64,000 nucleotides of DNA from Ophioderma brevispina (GCA_023653785.1 JAMKCH010012654.1:26633-90632), one strand, 5' to 3'. Counted from the stretch's first letter, positions 47,051 to 61,390 are shown. Notes: generated by a model from the sequence alone, not told the origin. Made by a program: numbers and translations.

Positions 47051-49674
47051 CTGAACATTACCGCCAACAAGGAGGTAGCGTTATTTGTTTGTTGATGTAG
47101 GAGAAATTCCCAATATCACAAGGCAAGGTCGCTTAGTGATTGTTTTGGAAAGTGGAAAAATGGCATTAGGGGATTTAATGGAAATAGAAATTTTCACACA
47201 TTTTTACAGTGTAATATTTGTTTTGTTTTCAACTCTGAGCGTATCCTTCTCTGACAACCCCCACCTCAGTAGCCCCATCTCACCAAACCCCCTTTTATAA
47301 TTACAAACTTATACTCTCGATGAAGGAACTAAATCGTAAAGACAACCTTTTAGTCACAAGATAACGTAAAATATAAACAAATCACAACATAATTATTTTG
47401 CTATAGACAGCATTAACAAATTTACCCCATTTTGGTTTAAACCAGAGGCCAATTTCCGCCAATCTTCTCCTCTCTATTCAAGAGGACACATTACGTGGGG
47501 TTATCCGGGGAATAACACTGTCATATTAAGGACATTCATTAACCCCCACCCCCCCCCCTTTTTGGTATTGATTTACACACATGATTGTATAATCCATGAC
47601 TTATGCTGAGTTTGCATATGTTATCCTATCTAATTGTGAGCTGTCGGCATCCTTTAAGGCGCGCCCTGATTTCAGTTATTCATTACTTAACGCACGCTCA
47701 TGTGTACAGCCCTCATCCATGGGCACAGCCCACAACCTGCATGGTACCTGTGTGGTATGTATTAGACCTGTTGGTTTCTAGGCATGAGTTTCAATACTGG
47801 CGTTCAACTACGCAAGTTACGCTGACAGATTTGTTCACTTATGGATTTGATGGCAAATGACACTCTTTTCTCATATTTTGCCACAACTTCTTAAATCCGA
47901 GACAATTCTAAGAGGGTAGCACGTGACCTTATAAGAATCTAATCACGAAAGTCCCAAACTGAAATTAATAAATTTGTGTTATTAGATATCTTATCTTATG
48001 AGTATCTAATAATGACAGCACCTGAGGTATACTGGCCAATGGTTAGAGAATTTTAGATTATCTGATGTAGTTGATGTACCAATCAGACACATTGTTTAAA
48101 CCGCTCCATGGCCCGCCAGCCTGATCACTATAGCCTCAGAACCCCCCCCCCCATGTACCTGAGGGTTAATAAATTGATGTCTGAAGAACGCTACGTTTTT
48201 CTCATTCATACCCTGAGAAAATCTTAGGGCTGAAAGCTAGTTGGTTTGGGATCTATATCGGAAATGTACCAAACCGCATGTCGACCAATATTAGTTTTAC
48301 AACACTATTTTATATAATTTATTAAGTAATGAAAAGTTATATTAAGTTTTTTTTTAAAATAAATCGGCTAATCCCTTTAAAGGTTTGTACTGATCTTACT
48401 CAGGGCATAAATCAAGTTTTGGGTTTTGCCAAAGCAGCATAAATTTGCATTCACCTTCCAAAAAAATCTTTCTTGTTGATTCAATATACTAACATTATTT
48501 TTTCTACAGTTTATTTAGGAAATGAAGATCTATGACGGGGTGAACATTTTGCAAATCCTTACTCCACTATCATTCTTTGCTAAATTCTTTCTTAAAGATT
48601 AGAAGATAATCTACTATTCAAGCTTTCGGCTCTTGATTAATCCAGCTTACTTAGTAAATTTAAATCTTATGCATCGGGAAGTCAAATCTCTTTAATATGG
48701 ATTTCTCAAACTCTAGTTACGTTAGATCACTCTTGCTAAATAATTATTTTCTAATATCTTAAGAATTTATTAGAGTTGGCCAGGTTCTTTACATATCTGG
48801 TTAAGATATTAGCATCTTATTACAATTATACATTATGCAAAATAATTATTCTTATGTTTGGCAGGATATTAGCGAACTCAATTATGCTACAAGGGAAATT
48901 GAATTTTCATAACTTTTATTTAAAAATGGGTGCAAAACCTGGAAACTGTTCACCGCCAATTATTGTGATGTTTAATATGCAGTTGTGTTATTGACTTTTA
49001 AGATGCTATGACACACCTTCAACGACCTATGTACCGCCAATCAAATAAGACAGAAATAGCAATCTCCAGCACAAAAATATTGGGAATTAAATATTTATTA
49101 AAGCGTAACGAAGGACCTCTTCCAGAGTTAGTAACAAATTACTTCTGATTCAGATATAAAACCCAAAAAATAATAACGCAGCAGTCTAAATACCCCATAG
49201 TTACAAAAAAAAAAAAAAAAACAAACCATTGGCTAGCACGAAAAATACAATGATATCCAATAGTCTGTTTTTCTGCAAATTTTGAACCTGTCTTGCTCCA
49301 TTGTGAATCATACTAGCCAAACACAGGTTCATTTGACGGAATGTGTCACCATGTTCAAAGTTGCACCTGAAGACTTTATTACAAGGTTACAATCAAACCA
49401 TGCATTACGTGACACACACTTCACGGGAAGAATGCGATCTTTCAATGTATGTATGGCAATTCAATATGCTAGACCTTTCTGACAAACTTTTAACCAAGGG
49501 AGAGATTTCTTTATAATGGGTATGGTGGTAATATTGATCGCAATGGGGAAAGAAGGTTATCACAATTTGGGATAGAAAACGAACTAGTGATATAATTTTA
49601 TGTTTGTGCAAAAAAAAAAGACCAATGGTTTGTACCTAAGGGTATTTAGACAGGCTGCGTTACTTTTTTGGGTT
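47051..49674. other. Unassigned AT-rich sequence
   Basis: No gene is recognised. C runs lie near 47545-47559 and 48139-48151, and an A run at 49206-49220. Frames up to 85 codons have no recognisable content. Confidence 0.4.
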
Positions 49675-52150
49675 CTTTATATGAGTTCTGGTCCTAATCC
49701 TACTATAAGATTTCTGGGATCCTAAACATACTGTGAGTAATCTGGATCCAAAACCTACAAGAGTTCTGGATCCTAATCACACTAGAAGATTCTGGAACCC
49801 CAAACTACTATAAGAGTTCTTGATCCTAATCCTACTGTAAGAGTTCTGGATCATAATCTACTATAAGAGTTCTTGATCATAATCCTACTATAAGAGTTCT
49901 TGATCATAACCTACTATAAGAGTTCGGGATCATAATCCTTTATATAAGAGTTCTAGATCCAATCCACCTATAAGAGAGATTTGATCATAATCCACTATAA
50001 GAGTTCTGGATCCTATCCTACTATAAGAGTTTAGATCTAACCTATATAAGAGTTCTGGATCCTAATCCTACTATAATAGTCTGGATCCTATCCTACTATA
50101 GAGTTCTTATCCTAATCCTACATATAAGAGTTCTGGATTCCTAATATTACTATAAAGAGTTCTAGCATCCTACTCCTACTATAAGAGTTCTGGATCATAA
50201 TCATACATATGGTTCTGGGATCATAATCCTACTATAAGAGTTCTGGATCATAATCCTACTATAAGAGTTCTGGACCCAAAACCTACTATAAGAGTTCTTG
50301 ATCCTAATCCTACTGTAAAAATTCTCTTGGATTCATAATCTATATAAGAGTTCTTGTCATATCCTACTATAAGAGGAGTTCTGGATCCTACTCCTACTAT
50401 AAGAGTTCTGGATCTTAATCCTACTAAAGAGTTCTAGATCCTAATCCCTACATAAGATTTCTTGATCATAACCCCCTTAATCCTACTATAAGAGTTCTGG
50501 ATCTTCCTAATCCTAAGTAAGAGTTTAGATTCCTCATCCTACGATAAGAGTTCTGGATCTAATCCTACTATAAGAGTCTGATATTAATCCTACTGTAAGA
50601 GTTTGGATCATAATCCTACTATAAGAGTTCTGGATCTTAATCCTACTATAAGAGTTCTGGTCATAATACCTACTATGAGTTCTGGATCATAATCCTACTA
50701 TAAAAGTTCTGGAGCTAATCTCTATATAAGATGTTCTAGATCCTAATCCTACTATAAAAGTTCTGGATAATAATCCACTATATGAGTTTACTGGATCCAT
50801 TAATCCTATATAAGAGTCTGGATCATAATCCTACTATAAGATGTTCTTGATCCTATCCTACTATAATATTTCTGGATCCTAATCCTACTATAAGGAGTAC
50901 TGGATACTAATCCTATTATAAGAGTTCTGGATCCTAACCTACGATAAGAGTCTGGATCATAATCCTACATAAGAGTTCTTGATCATAATCCTACTATAAG
51001 GTTCTGGACACAAACCTAATATAAGAGTCTTGATCCTAAATCCTACTGTTAAAAGTTCTGGATCATAATTCCTACTATAAGAGTTCTTGATCATAATCCT
51101 ACTATAAGAGTTCGGATAATAATCCACTATAGAGTGTCTAGATTCTAATCCTACTATAAGAGTTCGGAGCCATAACCTACTATATGAGTTCTGGATCATA
51201 ATCCTACTATAAGAAGTTCTGGATATAATCCTATACTATAAGAGTTCTGATTCCTAATTCCTACTATAAAAAAGTTCTGGATCCATCCTACGATAGAGAG
51301 TTCTCGATCATAATCCTACATAAGAGTACTGGATCATAATCCTATTATAAGAGTTCTGGATCATAATCCAACTATAAGAGTTCTTGATCCTAATCCTACT
51401 GTAAAAATTCTGGATTCCAATCCTACTATAAGAGTTCTGGATCCCTAATTCCACTATAAGAGTTCTGGATCATAATCCTACTATAAGAGTTATGGATCAT
51501 AAATCCTATATAAGAGTTCTAGATCCTAATCCTACTATAAGACTCTGACCTAATCATACTATAAGAGTTCTAGATCCTAATCCTACTATAAGAGTTATTG
51601 ATCCTAATCCTACTATAAGAGTTCTGGATATAATCCTAATATATGAGTCTGGATCATAATCCTACTATAAGGTTTGGATCATAATCTTACATAAGAGTTC
51701 TTTGATACTAATCCTACTATAAAAGTTCTTGATCCTAATACTCCTACTATAAGAGTTCTAGATATAATCCTACTATAAGAGTCTGGATCAATAATCCTAC
51801 TAAAGACGTTCTGGCTCCGATCATAACCTACTAATAGAGTATTAGATCCTTAATCTACTGTAAAAGTTCTGGATCCTAATCCTACTATAGAGTTCTGGAT
51901 CCTAATCCTATTAAGAGTTCTGGAGACATACATCTGCCTATAAGAGTTCTGGATCATTAATCCTACTATAAGAGTTCTAGATCCTAATTACTATAGAGTT
52001 CTTTGCTTGATCCTAATCCTACTATAAGGTTCTAGATTCCTAATCCTACTATAAGAGTTAGGGATCATAATCCTACTCTAAAAGTTTTGGATCCTAATCC
52101 TACCATAAGTGTTCTGGATACATTCCTATAATAATCTGGCGATCCAAATA
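49675..52150 (+). repeat. 27-bp minisatellite, about 90 copies
   Basis: The unit is CTACTATAAGAGTTCTGGAT + CATAATC or CCTAATC (27 bp). Nearly every unit carries a substitution or a one- to three-base gap. Variants split between GGATCATAATC and GGATCCTAATC forms, intermixed without clear higher-order order by eye. Because 27 is a multiple of three, fragments translate as a nine-residue repeat, but frames are short and broken. Confidence 0.95.
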
Positions 52151-52804
52151 TAAAAATGAGATGCTTTTTTGGGAATAAGCAAAAAAGGTGGGACTTTCAC
52201 CTCAATTTAGAAGGAGGGTTATGAAACTAAGAGACTGCACAAGAGTCTAAGAACTAACCGTAAATTGTGACATTTGGAACATTTTGAAATAATTGTGTGT
52301 GTCAATACCTTGGTAAAAATAAGAAGTAGGTTCGGTTTCTAAGATGTTTTGGTCATCAACACCTTGTGTCTTGGATATTTTAGATATATGGTCTGAATAG
52401 GTTACGGAAACAAGAGCATTTCCAGGATGCATGGCTAATTCCTTAAGGAGAGCATTATTTCGGCATACTTCGTTGCCAAATCTAAAAGTAATATTCAAAC
52501 ACTTTGCTACAATTTCAAGAACATTTACCAGATCTGGCCATTTACCCACAATGCCACAAACCAACTTGCACTTTTGTATCGTCTCCATTTTTTCACTCTA
52601 CTGAACAGGAATTTGCCGCTGCGGAAAACAGTTATGTCAATATATGGTTTGGATGAGCTAAAACATTTGCAAAGACATCTAAAGTGATCAGTCATAATGT
52701 GGCTCATCATATGTATTTCAGTTCAATTAAGCTGACGTCTTATTAACTAAGTGATCATTCACTGTCATAGGCCTCTCCCCTGATAGACACACACACCTTT
52801 ATTC
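52151..52804. other. Unassigned sequence
   Basis: A 113-codon minus-strand frame (52247-52588) is not recognised. No repeat boundary is seen. Confidence 0.4.
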
Positions 52805-52808
52805 TTAA

Positions 52809-52949
52809 AGCCATGGTATACTTCCAGGCGCAGCGAACGCTTTCTGCGCGTGGTTTTTTGAGGAATGGCGTGAACACATGATATTGGGTCACCAATCCGG
52901 TATTGCGCACGCCAAGCATCAGATGCGACTGGAAGCTAATATCACGGGC
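52809..52949. mobile_element. TTAA-flanked MITE, about 141 bp
   Basis: TTAA lies at 52805-52808 and 52950-52953. The left end AGCCATGGTATACTTCCAGG pairs with the right end in reverse complement, GCCCGTGATATTAGCTTCCA. GCGCAG and TGCGACT words follow inside. Too short to encode anything. Confidence 0.6.
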
Positions 52950-52952
52950 TTA

Positions 52953-53501
52953 AAGGCAATATTAGCCATTTTTTTGAATGGCGACCCCAATTTTTCAAAA
53001 TTTGGAGATTTTTACACGGTTGCTGGTAACTGGCTGTAGTTCAACTATGACGGGAATGGTTAAGCTCGAAAATGTCTATGGCACAAACGAAGGAATTTGG
53101 TTACAGAATAATTATTATCGGGGATCCCCGATAATAATCCAACGGCTGCTGGGAAAAGGACTTCTCCAATGTGAAATAGCCGGGAAATAGCGCCATGTAC
53201 GTGTCTACACTCCTCCTTATTAGTGTTTTATGAGTTCGGGCAAGTCAAGTTTAGAGGTTATTTTCTCGGGTGGCACTAATGTTTCATCATGGGACGGACA
53301 TAAACGTAGTATTTCAAGCTGGCCGTTAAGGTCCAATCTGGGATCCCAATTCTATTACAAAATACGCTTATTTTGTGATAAATAAGCCATTTTGTAGCAT
53401 CTCGTTGGCAGAGATAGTTTCCAAGACATCCCAAACGTAACTGTGCCAAAATAGCAATTGGAAAATTGGGGCGCTGCTTCAAAAAAGGTGCCAATAGTGC
53501 T
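52953..53501 (+). mobile_element. Repeat family D, copy 2 (complete MITE, about 549 bp)
   Basis: The left end AAGGCAATATTAGCC + ATTTTTTTGAATGGCGACCC pairs with the right end in reverse complement, AGCACTATTGGCACC + TTTTTTGAAGCAGCGCCCC. TTA flanks both sides (52950-52952 and 53502-53504), compatible with a 3-bp TWA target as used by PIF/Harbinger elements. It abuts the TTAA MITE on its left. The interior matches 40035-40559. A GGGGATCCCCG-centred palindrome (ATTATTATCGG / CCGATAATAAT) lies at about 53109-53140. Confidence 0.75.
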
Positions 53502-53834
53502 TTACTATAGGATGATAGGGTCTATTGAATCATTGGGTGATGAAAAGCAGCCCAAGGCAACTGCAGGAAATAAATGATCAAGAAAATCTTGTGGTCATAG
53601 TATCAAAGAAGGATATAGTGCGATGTTTTATTAGTTTCAATCCATAAAAGTTCGAACGATTCCATTCATGCTGAAGGTTTGTATTATTTATTCAGGAATA
53701 ATCATCCATTTAGAGGGTTCTATATAAATATCCTAAGCAACAAGTGCGAGTATGGACTTCTAATGGTATGGACCAATGCTTTCTACAAAAGATAACATTG
53801 AACTGGCAGAGTGCAATGAAACTTGCCCCATCCC

Positions 53835-54925
53835 AATTGCTATGTACTATAGATAACATTTTAGATTGGTTATTTACATCAATACTGTCTCATCCTGAAT
53901 GTTACCTACTATAAATAACATTTTAGATTGGTTGATTGGTACATCAATACTGTCTCTACTGTCTCCATCCTGAATCTTACCTACTATAGATACATTTAGA
54001 TTGGTTGAGTTACATAAATAACTGTCTCATCCTGAATGTTACCTACTATAGATAACATTGTTAGATTGGTTTATTTTGAATCATACTGCTCATCCCTGAA
54101 ATAATACTCCTATAGATAACATTTTAGATTGGTTGAATTACATCAGACTGTCTCATCTGAATCTTCCACCTATATAGATACCATTGTAGATTGTTGATTT
54201 TTACTATAAATATATACTGTCTCATCTGAATGTTACCTACTATAGATAAATTTTAGATTGGTGATTTACTCATACTGGTCTCATCCTGAATAATCCTACT
54301 ATAGATAACTCATTTTCGATTGGTTGAGTTACATAATACTGTCTCATCCTAATGTTACCTCTATAGATAACAGTTTAGATTGGTCTCGATTTTATCAATA
54401 CTGTCTCATCCTGATGTTCCCGGGTACTAAGAATACATTTTAGATTGGTTGAGTTTACAATAAATGCTGTCTCATCCTGAATGTTACCTACTATAGATAA
54501 CAGGTTAGATTGGTTGATTACATCATACTGTCTCATCCTACTTTTACCTACTATAGTAACATTTTAGATTGGTTGATTTTACATAATACTGTCTCATCCT
54601 GATTTTACCTACTATAGATAACATTTTAGTTGGTTTGAGTTACATAAATGCTGTCTCATCCTAATGTTACTCTACTATAGCTAACATTAGAATTGGTTGA
54701 GTTCATAAATACTGTCTCATACTGAATGCGATCTAATATGATAGTATTTATGTAACGCAACCAATCAAATACTGTCTTATCCTGAATTCTAGCACTCTAG
54801 ATAACATTTTAGATCGGTTGAGTTACGTAAATACTGTCTCATCCTGAATGGTACCTCCTATAGATAACATTTTAGATTGGTTGAGTTACATAAATACTAT
54901 CTTATCCTCAATGATATACTGGAGA
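53835..54925 (+). repeat. 63-bp minisatellite, about 17 copies
   Basis: The unit is TAGATAACATTTTAGATTGG + TTGAGTTACATAAATACTGT + CTCATCCTGAATGTTACCTA + CTA (63 bp). Copies differ mostly by single-base gaps. Confidence 0.95.
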
Positions 54926-55095
54926 TAACTTCATGGATATAGGACAAACTAAATGATCAATAATGTAACCTACTTACTGATTTGCTCATGAATGCAACAT
55001 TTTTCAAACATCCAATTAAATTACTCCTACATCACAGATTATGAAATGTTTGTATATCAGTTGACATGATGTATTATGATTTAAAGGTGCACCAT

Positions 55096-55110
55096 GTAAA
55101 CTAGTGTGTG

Positions 55111-55156
<46 letters not shown>

Positions 55157-55291
55157 GCATGTGTATAGGTGTGTGTTTGCGTGTGGGTGCGTGTGGCGTG
55201 TATGTGTGTTGGTGAGCGAGCTGGTGTGTGGTGTGTGTGTGTGTGTATGTGTGTGCACGGCCTCGTTCAGGTTTTTTTTTTTTTTTTTTTT
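55096..55291 (+). repeat. Imperfect GT microsatellite and T run
   Basis: GT runs broken by GCGTG, TATG and GAGCG interruptions span 55103-55256, followed by T21 at 55271-55291. Confidence 0.95.
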
Positions 55292-55873
55292 GCTTAGTGT
55301 CTTTCTGAACCAGTTACTCTGGCTTTGGCTCTGGCTCAAAAAGGCTATTCTGCCAATCTGATACAGGCAAATGCCATTACTTCATGTTATCATAATCTAT
55401 GCACAGGACTGTTGCAAATCATCTGTACTGGGCAATTTTATCAGATGGCATTGGCTAGAGGAAGGCAGAGGATAATATAGCTTAAGTGTTCCTTAATAGT
55501 TCACAGGATGCATCATTTCATTGATGGGTTTTTTACAATTAAAAACACAAAGGACAATGCACTATTAGGATAGTAACACCACGTGACATGAAACTTGTAA
55601 ATGAACTTTATATGTCAAACTCTATTGTGTTTTCAGAATGAGATTCAGTGATGGAATTGTAGTGTAGTACTAAATGGTTTCAATTCAATTTATTCCTAAT
55701 TCTGTATGAAAGCAGACATTTTGGGGTGTTATTTTCATGCAAAGATTCTGTAATGAACTATCAAAATATATAAGTCATTAAATGCGGCGATCATATAGTG
55801 ATGAATTTATTTTTTAGAAAACGGGTGACTTAAGCCTTCTCCTGCTTTTTATCCTCTTGGTTTTCAAGCTAGA
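55292..55873. other. Unassigned sequence
   Basis: No gene or repeat boundary is recognised. Confidence 0.4.
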
Positions 55874-56000
55874 GGGTAGTGTGCAGTGTATTCCTTCAGT
55901 ATATGTGTGTGTCGTGTGTGTGTGTGTGTGTGTGTGTGAATGTCGGGTGGGGTGTGTGTGGGGCGGGCGGGGGTGCGTGGTGTGTGGGTGTGCATACAAG
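55874..56000 (+). repeat. GT microsatellite with mobile-looking 5' flank
   Basis: GGGTAGTGTGCAGTGTATTC + CTTCAGTATAT precedes an interrupted GT tract. The same flank precedes the long tract at 56921. Confidence 0.85.
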
Positions 56001-56104
56001 CAATGCATAATGGAATATATGTACACAGCAAAAAAAAAAAAAATTAACCTACCTGGGTTGTTTGAGTAGCAGGCTTATAACAACTGTGATTTAAAACATT
56101 TGCT

Positions 56105-56500
56105 AAGATCAGAGTTTATGCCCCCTTTGCAAACAAATCCCCTTATACATATATGACATGAATACACAACGATAAAAATCACTCCAAATGTCAGTAATAA
56201 ACAAAATCCCATTATGCAAATATGACATGAATACACAACGATAAAAATCACTCCAAATGTCAGTAATAAACAAAATCCCATTATGCATATATGACATGAA
56301 TACACAACGATAAAAATCAATCCAAATGTCAGTAATAAACAAAATCCCATTGGTCATGTTAGAATGATACAATTACTTTGTCCTTTGCCCACCTATTTGT
56401 TAAACCACCCGAGTTTATTGCCACTTTTGTCAAACAAAATCTCACTATGCATATATGACATGAATACACAAAGATAAAAATCACTCCAAATGTCAGTAAT
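56105..56500 (+). repeat. 69-bp tandem repeat, three adjacent copies plus one offset
   Basis: TATGACATGAATACACAACG + ATAAAAATCACTCCAAATGT + CAGTAATAAACAAAATCCCA + TTATGCATA recurs at 56155, 56224 and 56293 with almost no differences, and again at 56457 beside a second GAGTTTATTGCC flank. As 69 is 3 x 23, two minus-strand frames stay open through the array; I regard them as repeat translation. Confidence 0.92.
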
Positions 56501-56833
56501 TTAATACAGAATTTATCAATCAAAGCCACAAGGGTTATTGTACTTTTCAAAACCAATATTTTCCTCAAATGTGTTTCTGTTGATTATAAGTGATAACGAA
56601 AATATGACACTCACATTGCACTTTTTTCTCCCATTAATCATCAAATAACTATAAATAATTATACAATGGGGACCTTGATTTTTGGACTATAATGTAAAGT
56701 AAGTCATAAATTTTGCACCATGAGTTCTTGTGAATGGGCAAATGAAATTTAACAAATGTGCAAATTTAAACAATCTTCCTTTGAAGCTATTTCAGTTTGT
56801 GTTAATGTTCGTGCTTGTTACTGGAATATTTTA

Positions 56834-58029
<1,196 letters not shown>

Positions 58030-58121
58030 AAATACAAAGGTGTACATAAAATGGTATGTAAAAAAAATACATTTAATTTTGTTTTAATGCCGACAAAATA
58101 GAAATAAAACTAAATATGGTG

Positions 58122-58318
58122 CAAAGTTGTCAAAATACCATAGGAGAGTTACATTTGTTCAATGTATTGCACTCAATTATAACTTATTGGGATTAACAGG
58201 GAATCACTGGCGTTATGTCAAAAGTTGTCAAAATACCATAGGAGTTGAAATTGTTCACATTGTATTGCCCTCAATTTATTAATGTATTGGGATTACCTGG
58301 AATTCACTTGGTTATGAT
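58122..58318 (+). repeat. Two-copy tandem repeat, period about 98 bp
   Basis: AAAGTTGTCAAAATACCATA + GGAG, then TTGTTCA.ATGTATTG, TATTGGGATTA and ACTGG/ACTTGG occur in order in both halves (58122-58218 and 58219-58318). Confidence 0.85.
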
Positions 58319-58502
58319 CATAGGGTCCATTTTTACTTGTTCAGTGACACAATAATTTATACTTGAAGGTAATATTTCGAAATTTGTGTGTTCAGTTATT
58401 TTTTGAAGATATTACGTTTTTGGCTGACATATGATTGACGTCTGTTACAACTTTTTAAAAGTATCAGAAATACATTTATTGTGTATACACAAATCTAAGA
58501 GT

Positions 58503-59090
58503 TATTCATGTTATTTTTATCGCAGGTAATTGCTGTTATAGGCATATATTTTAAACTTATAGATTTGGCTTCCATTTGAATTTGGGGTATAAGTCAATTT
58601 ACAAGTGCCATGCACGTGTTCATTGGGTCTATAGTATATCTACAGTGCGCGTACCGAGGTGGTAGTCATCCAGGTAGTTCGAGGTAGTAGTCGATCCAGA
58701 GGGGGCAAATTTCCAAGTCGTTTCCCGCCAAGCGGGGGCAAAATTCGTAAATCGTCCGGTGTGATTTGCTCCAATAAGTCTGAATTTGCCCAAATGCGGC
58801 GTAGGTCGCGAAAAATTGCGCCGAAGTTACTTAATTGATGACCCTAATTTGGGTCGAAATTGGTCGAAATGGCCCGATTAAAGAGGGATTTGAAAATGCA
58901 TATTTTGGTCCCATATCGTCCCGCTTTTCGAGCCAGAGGGGAAACTTGCCCACCTGCCCCGGTCGGTACGCCGGCCACTGTATATCTAGTAACTCCATAT
59001 TTGATAATATATTGTGATAGATTAATTATCATTATGGCGGACGCCACTTGATTTCTCAAAATGACTCAAGGTGCCAGGGTTGCACTGCAT
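58503..59090 (+). repeat. Dispersed repeat family B, copy 2, split by an hAT MITE
   Basis: 58503-58642 plus 58981-59090 match 25385-25555 plus 26718-26790. It is continuous at 59018-59030 (GATAGATTAATTATC), where copy 1 carries the 1162-bp element. Confidence 0.8.
58643..58980. mobile_element. hAT-type MITE with perfect 8-bp target duplication
   Basis: CAGTGCGCGTACCGAGG on the left and, in reverse complement, CAGTGGCCGGCGTACCGACC on the right form the ends. TATATCTA occurs at both 58635-58642 and 58981-58988. The empty site in family B copy 1 (CTATCTAGTAACC) confirms the 338-bp insertion. The interior is GC-rich compared with its host repeat. No transposase. Confidence 0.9.
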
Positions 59091-59339
59091 TTCAAATAAC
59101 CGCGTTACATTAACAGTATGGATGGTTTTTTTTTAACCAGTTACAGAGTGGTTAGTAAGGAATTCAACACTGGTACATTCATGCAGCCCTCCACATAGTT
59201 TTATCTTGGGTTTTCGTTTTGTCACCCAAGCATGCTAAGATTATGCAGATGCGTTGGGCGCATGATTGTTAATTTCTTATGAGGCCTTCTTTGAGGTGCA
59301 AGAGATTCACATATCCGAGTTCCCTAAAAAAATCAAAGC

Positions 59340-59620
59340 CTGAGTTTTACAAATTTGTTTAAGCTTTCGTCAAAAATATTCCATCTGAAAGGATAAAGCC
59401 GAGGAATGATTTCTTTGGTACCAAACTATGGGAACGGTCTAATTTAGTATTCTGTTTAATTGAAATAGAAGCAGATCAAAATCACTGTTTGTATTTTTCA
59501 CTTTTTTTTTAAAAAAAGGCATTATTGTAGCCAAATGAAAGGTAAGAAATCTATTGAGGGTCTATATCTCTATGAAATCATTACAATATGACATACTATT
59601 AGGATTCTTTGAAATCTCAT
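59340..59620 (+). repeat. Dispersed repeat family C, copy 2
   Basis: AAAAATATTCCATCTGAAAG, GATAAAGCCGAGGAATGATT, TGTAGCCAAATGAAAGGTAA and GAAATCTATTGAGGGTCTA follow the order seen in copies 1 and 3. A T/A run interrupts it at 59502-59517. Confidence 0.7.
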
Positions 59621-61370
59621 TGAATATTTTTAACACATGTTATGTCCCTTGTAACAATGTCAAGACAAATAACTGCATACATTAACACAGGAGTCACAGC
59701 AAAACCAGTGCCATGGGTTAAACATTGAACCCGAAACTTCTTACCCCCCCCCCCACCGCCCCCCGAGAACACCTACGGCCAAATTGGTTAAAAAGAAGAT
59801 GATACCGTTTATTGAACCAATCAGGTACATTGTTAGAATGATGGTATCCCTCAGAAAGAGTGGAGTGAAATATTTTAGAAAAGCTGCTGTAATGGTAATC
59901 CAAGAACAAATGAGTAACCAACCAATCACAATAATTGTAAGAAATGCAGTAGACATCCAGGGGGTAAGGAAAGGGTGTTTGATCATCAATCAAGAGGAAC
60001 ACGTATATAATTATATTCGGCCCAGCCTTAAAAATAAATTATAAAGCAACATTTTCTCAATCCATAAACCCCGCCAAAACCATTTGCGTGAGAATCACTC
60101 TACTCTCGAAAAAAAGGGGAAAAAAACAAGTTGTCTCAGCTTCATTAGCTTAAAACTGCTAAGCCTTATGCATTTTTTCTTTTCTTTAAGTTCAAAAAAC
60201 TATGCGCTGTAGATAATACTTTTTAAAGCTGTTTGTAGCCATATTCACTTTTCTTCTAAACATTTTAAATACAAACAAAACTGATTAAAAATCTCTTGAA
60301 AACCTTAAAAAGTAGTGTTGTAAGTGAAATGTTTCACCTATGCTCGAGCGGGGGAAAAGGGGGAAGCTTAGACGTTTTTTTTATGGCCAAGGAGTTGTTT
60401 CTAAATTGACTATGAGTAAAGAAAATAATTGCATGACACCAATTTTTTCCCCCCCCAAAATTTTACTATGGATATGCGGCTAACAGATCACCATGTAAAA
60501 TCCTCAAAATTGTCTTGGAAATAATGATTTATAATATTAAATATTAGACCCATTAGCCCATTTTTATACCAGGTGAAAAGTCAATGTTTCATCAAGCAGT
60601 TTGAGAAATTTACCTGTTTGGGATATGAAAGTACAAGGTGATATTTTATGCACAAGCTTTCACTTAAGAGCACAAACCAAAGAAAGTTTGTTTTTGTTAT
60701 TTTCCAGAAACCATACATTATTGCTTTAAAATATTCTTAGCATAAAGGATGCTTGTCACTATAGCAACAAAGAGCAACAAAGCACAATGGGAGTTATAAA
60801 ATATTAAGATCCCAGACACAGGGAAGGCTGATTACACAGATTCTACTGAATTTACACACACGAGATGAATAACACATTTTACTATTAAAAAAGAAAATGT
60901 ATACATAGAATTTTCACAAATTTGGTAGAAGGATTATGTTGCAAAAAATTGATACCTCAAATTTATTACACTCCAGTTCCAGCTCCGACTCTTCCCTGTT
61001 TGTGATTTTTGATTTTGTGAAAAATAAGTATACCACAAAAATTGGATTCACTGGATAATTGGTGAATAATTCACGTCGCGCAAAATTACTAGTTCAAACA
61101 ATGTTTGTCGAAAAGTACTTTGGCATCGTGAGCTCGGCAACATTTTTCTTGATTGCTGATGATGCATCATTGATGATGCTGCCGCAAGACACATCTACGG
61201 TTTCAAATCAAATAATTATAACTCATCCGGGCAAGGAGCGTTAAATGCCTAGATGTGCAATAGCTGCCACTTTGGATAATAAATGGATTAATTTTTAAAG
61301 GAATATGATTATGATCATCAAGGAGCCGTCTTGTCTTATTATTAAACTATAAATTTTAAATTGATAAACC
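59621..61370. other. Unassigned AT-rich sequence
   Basis: A C run lies at 59744-59754. 59718-60044 has overlapping frames of 82-94 codons on both strands, none recognised. No gene is supported. Confidence 0.4.
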
Positions 61371-61390
61371 CAGTGGTTCTCAAGCATTGT
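61371..61390 (+). mobile_element. Solo hAT-type terminus
   Basis: CAGTGGTTCTCAAGC is a standard hAT end, but no complementary end is found in the window. It is probably a truncated relic or a chance match. Confidence 0.3.

Noticed and set aside
50957..51199. Frame with repeated NSYSRIMIK
   Set aside because: Direct translation of the 27-bp minisatellite, with frames shifting every few units.
49675..54925. CRISPR array
   Set aside because: The units are contiguous tandem repeats without unique spacers, in animal-like DNA.
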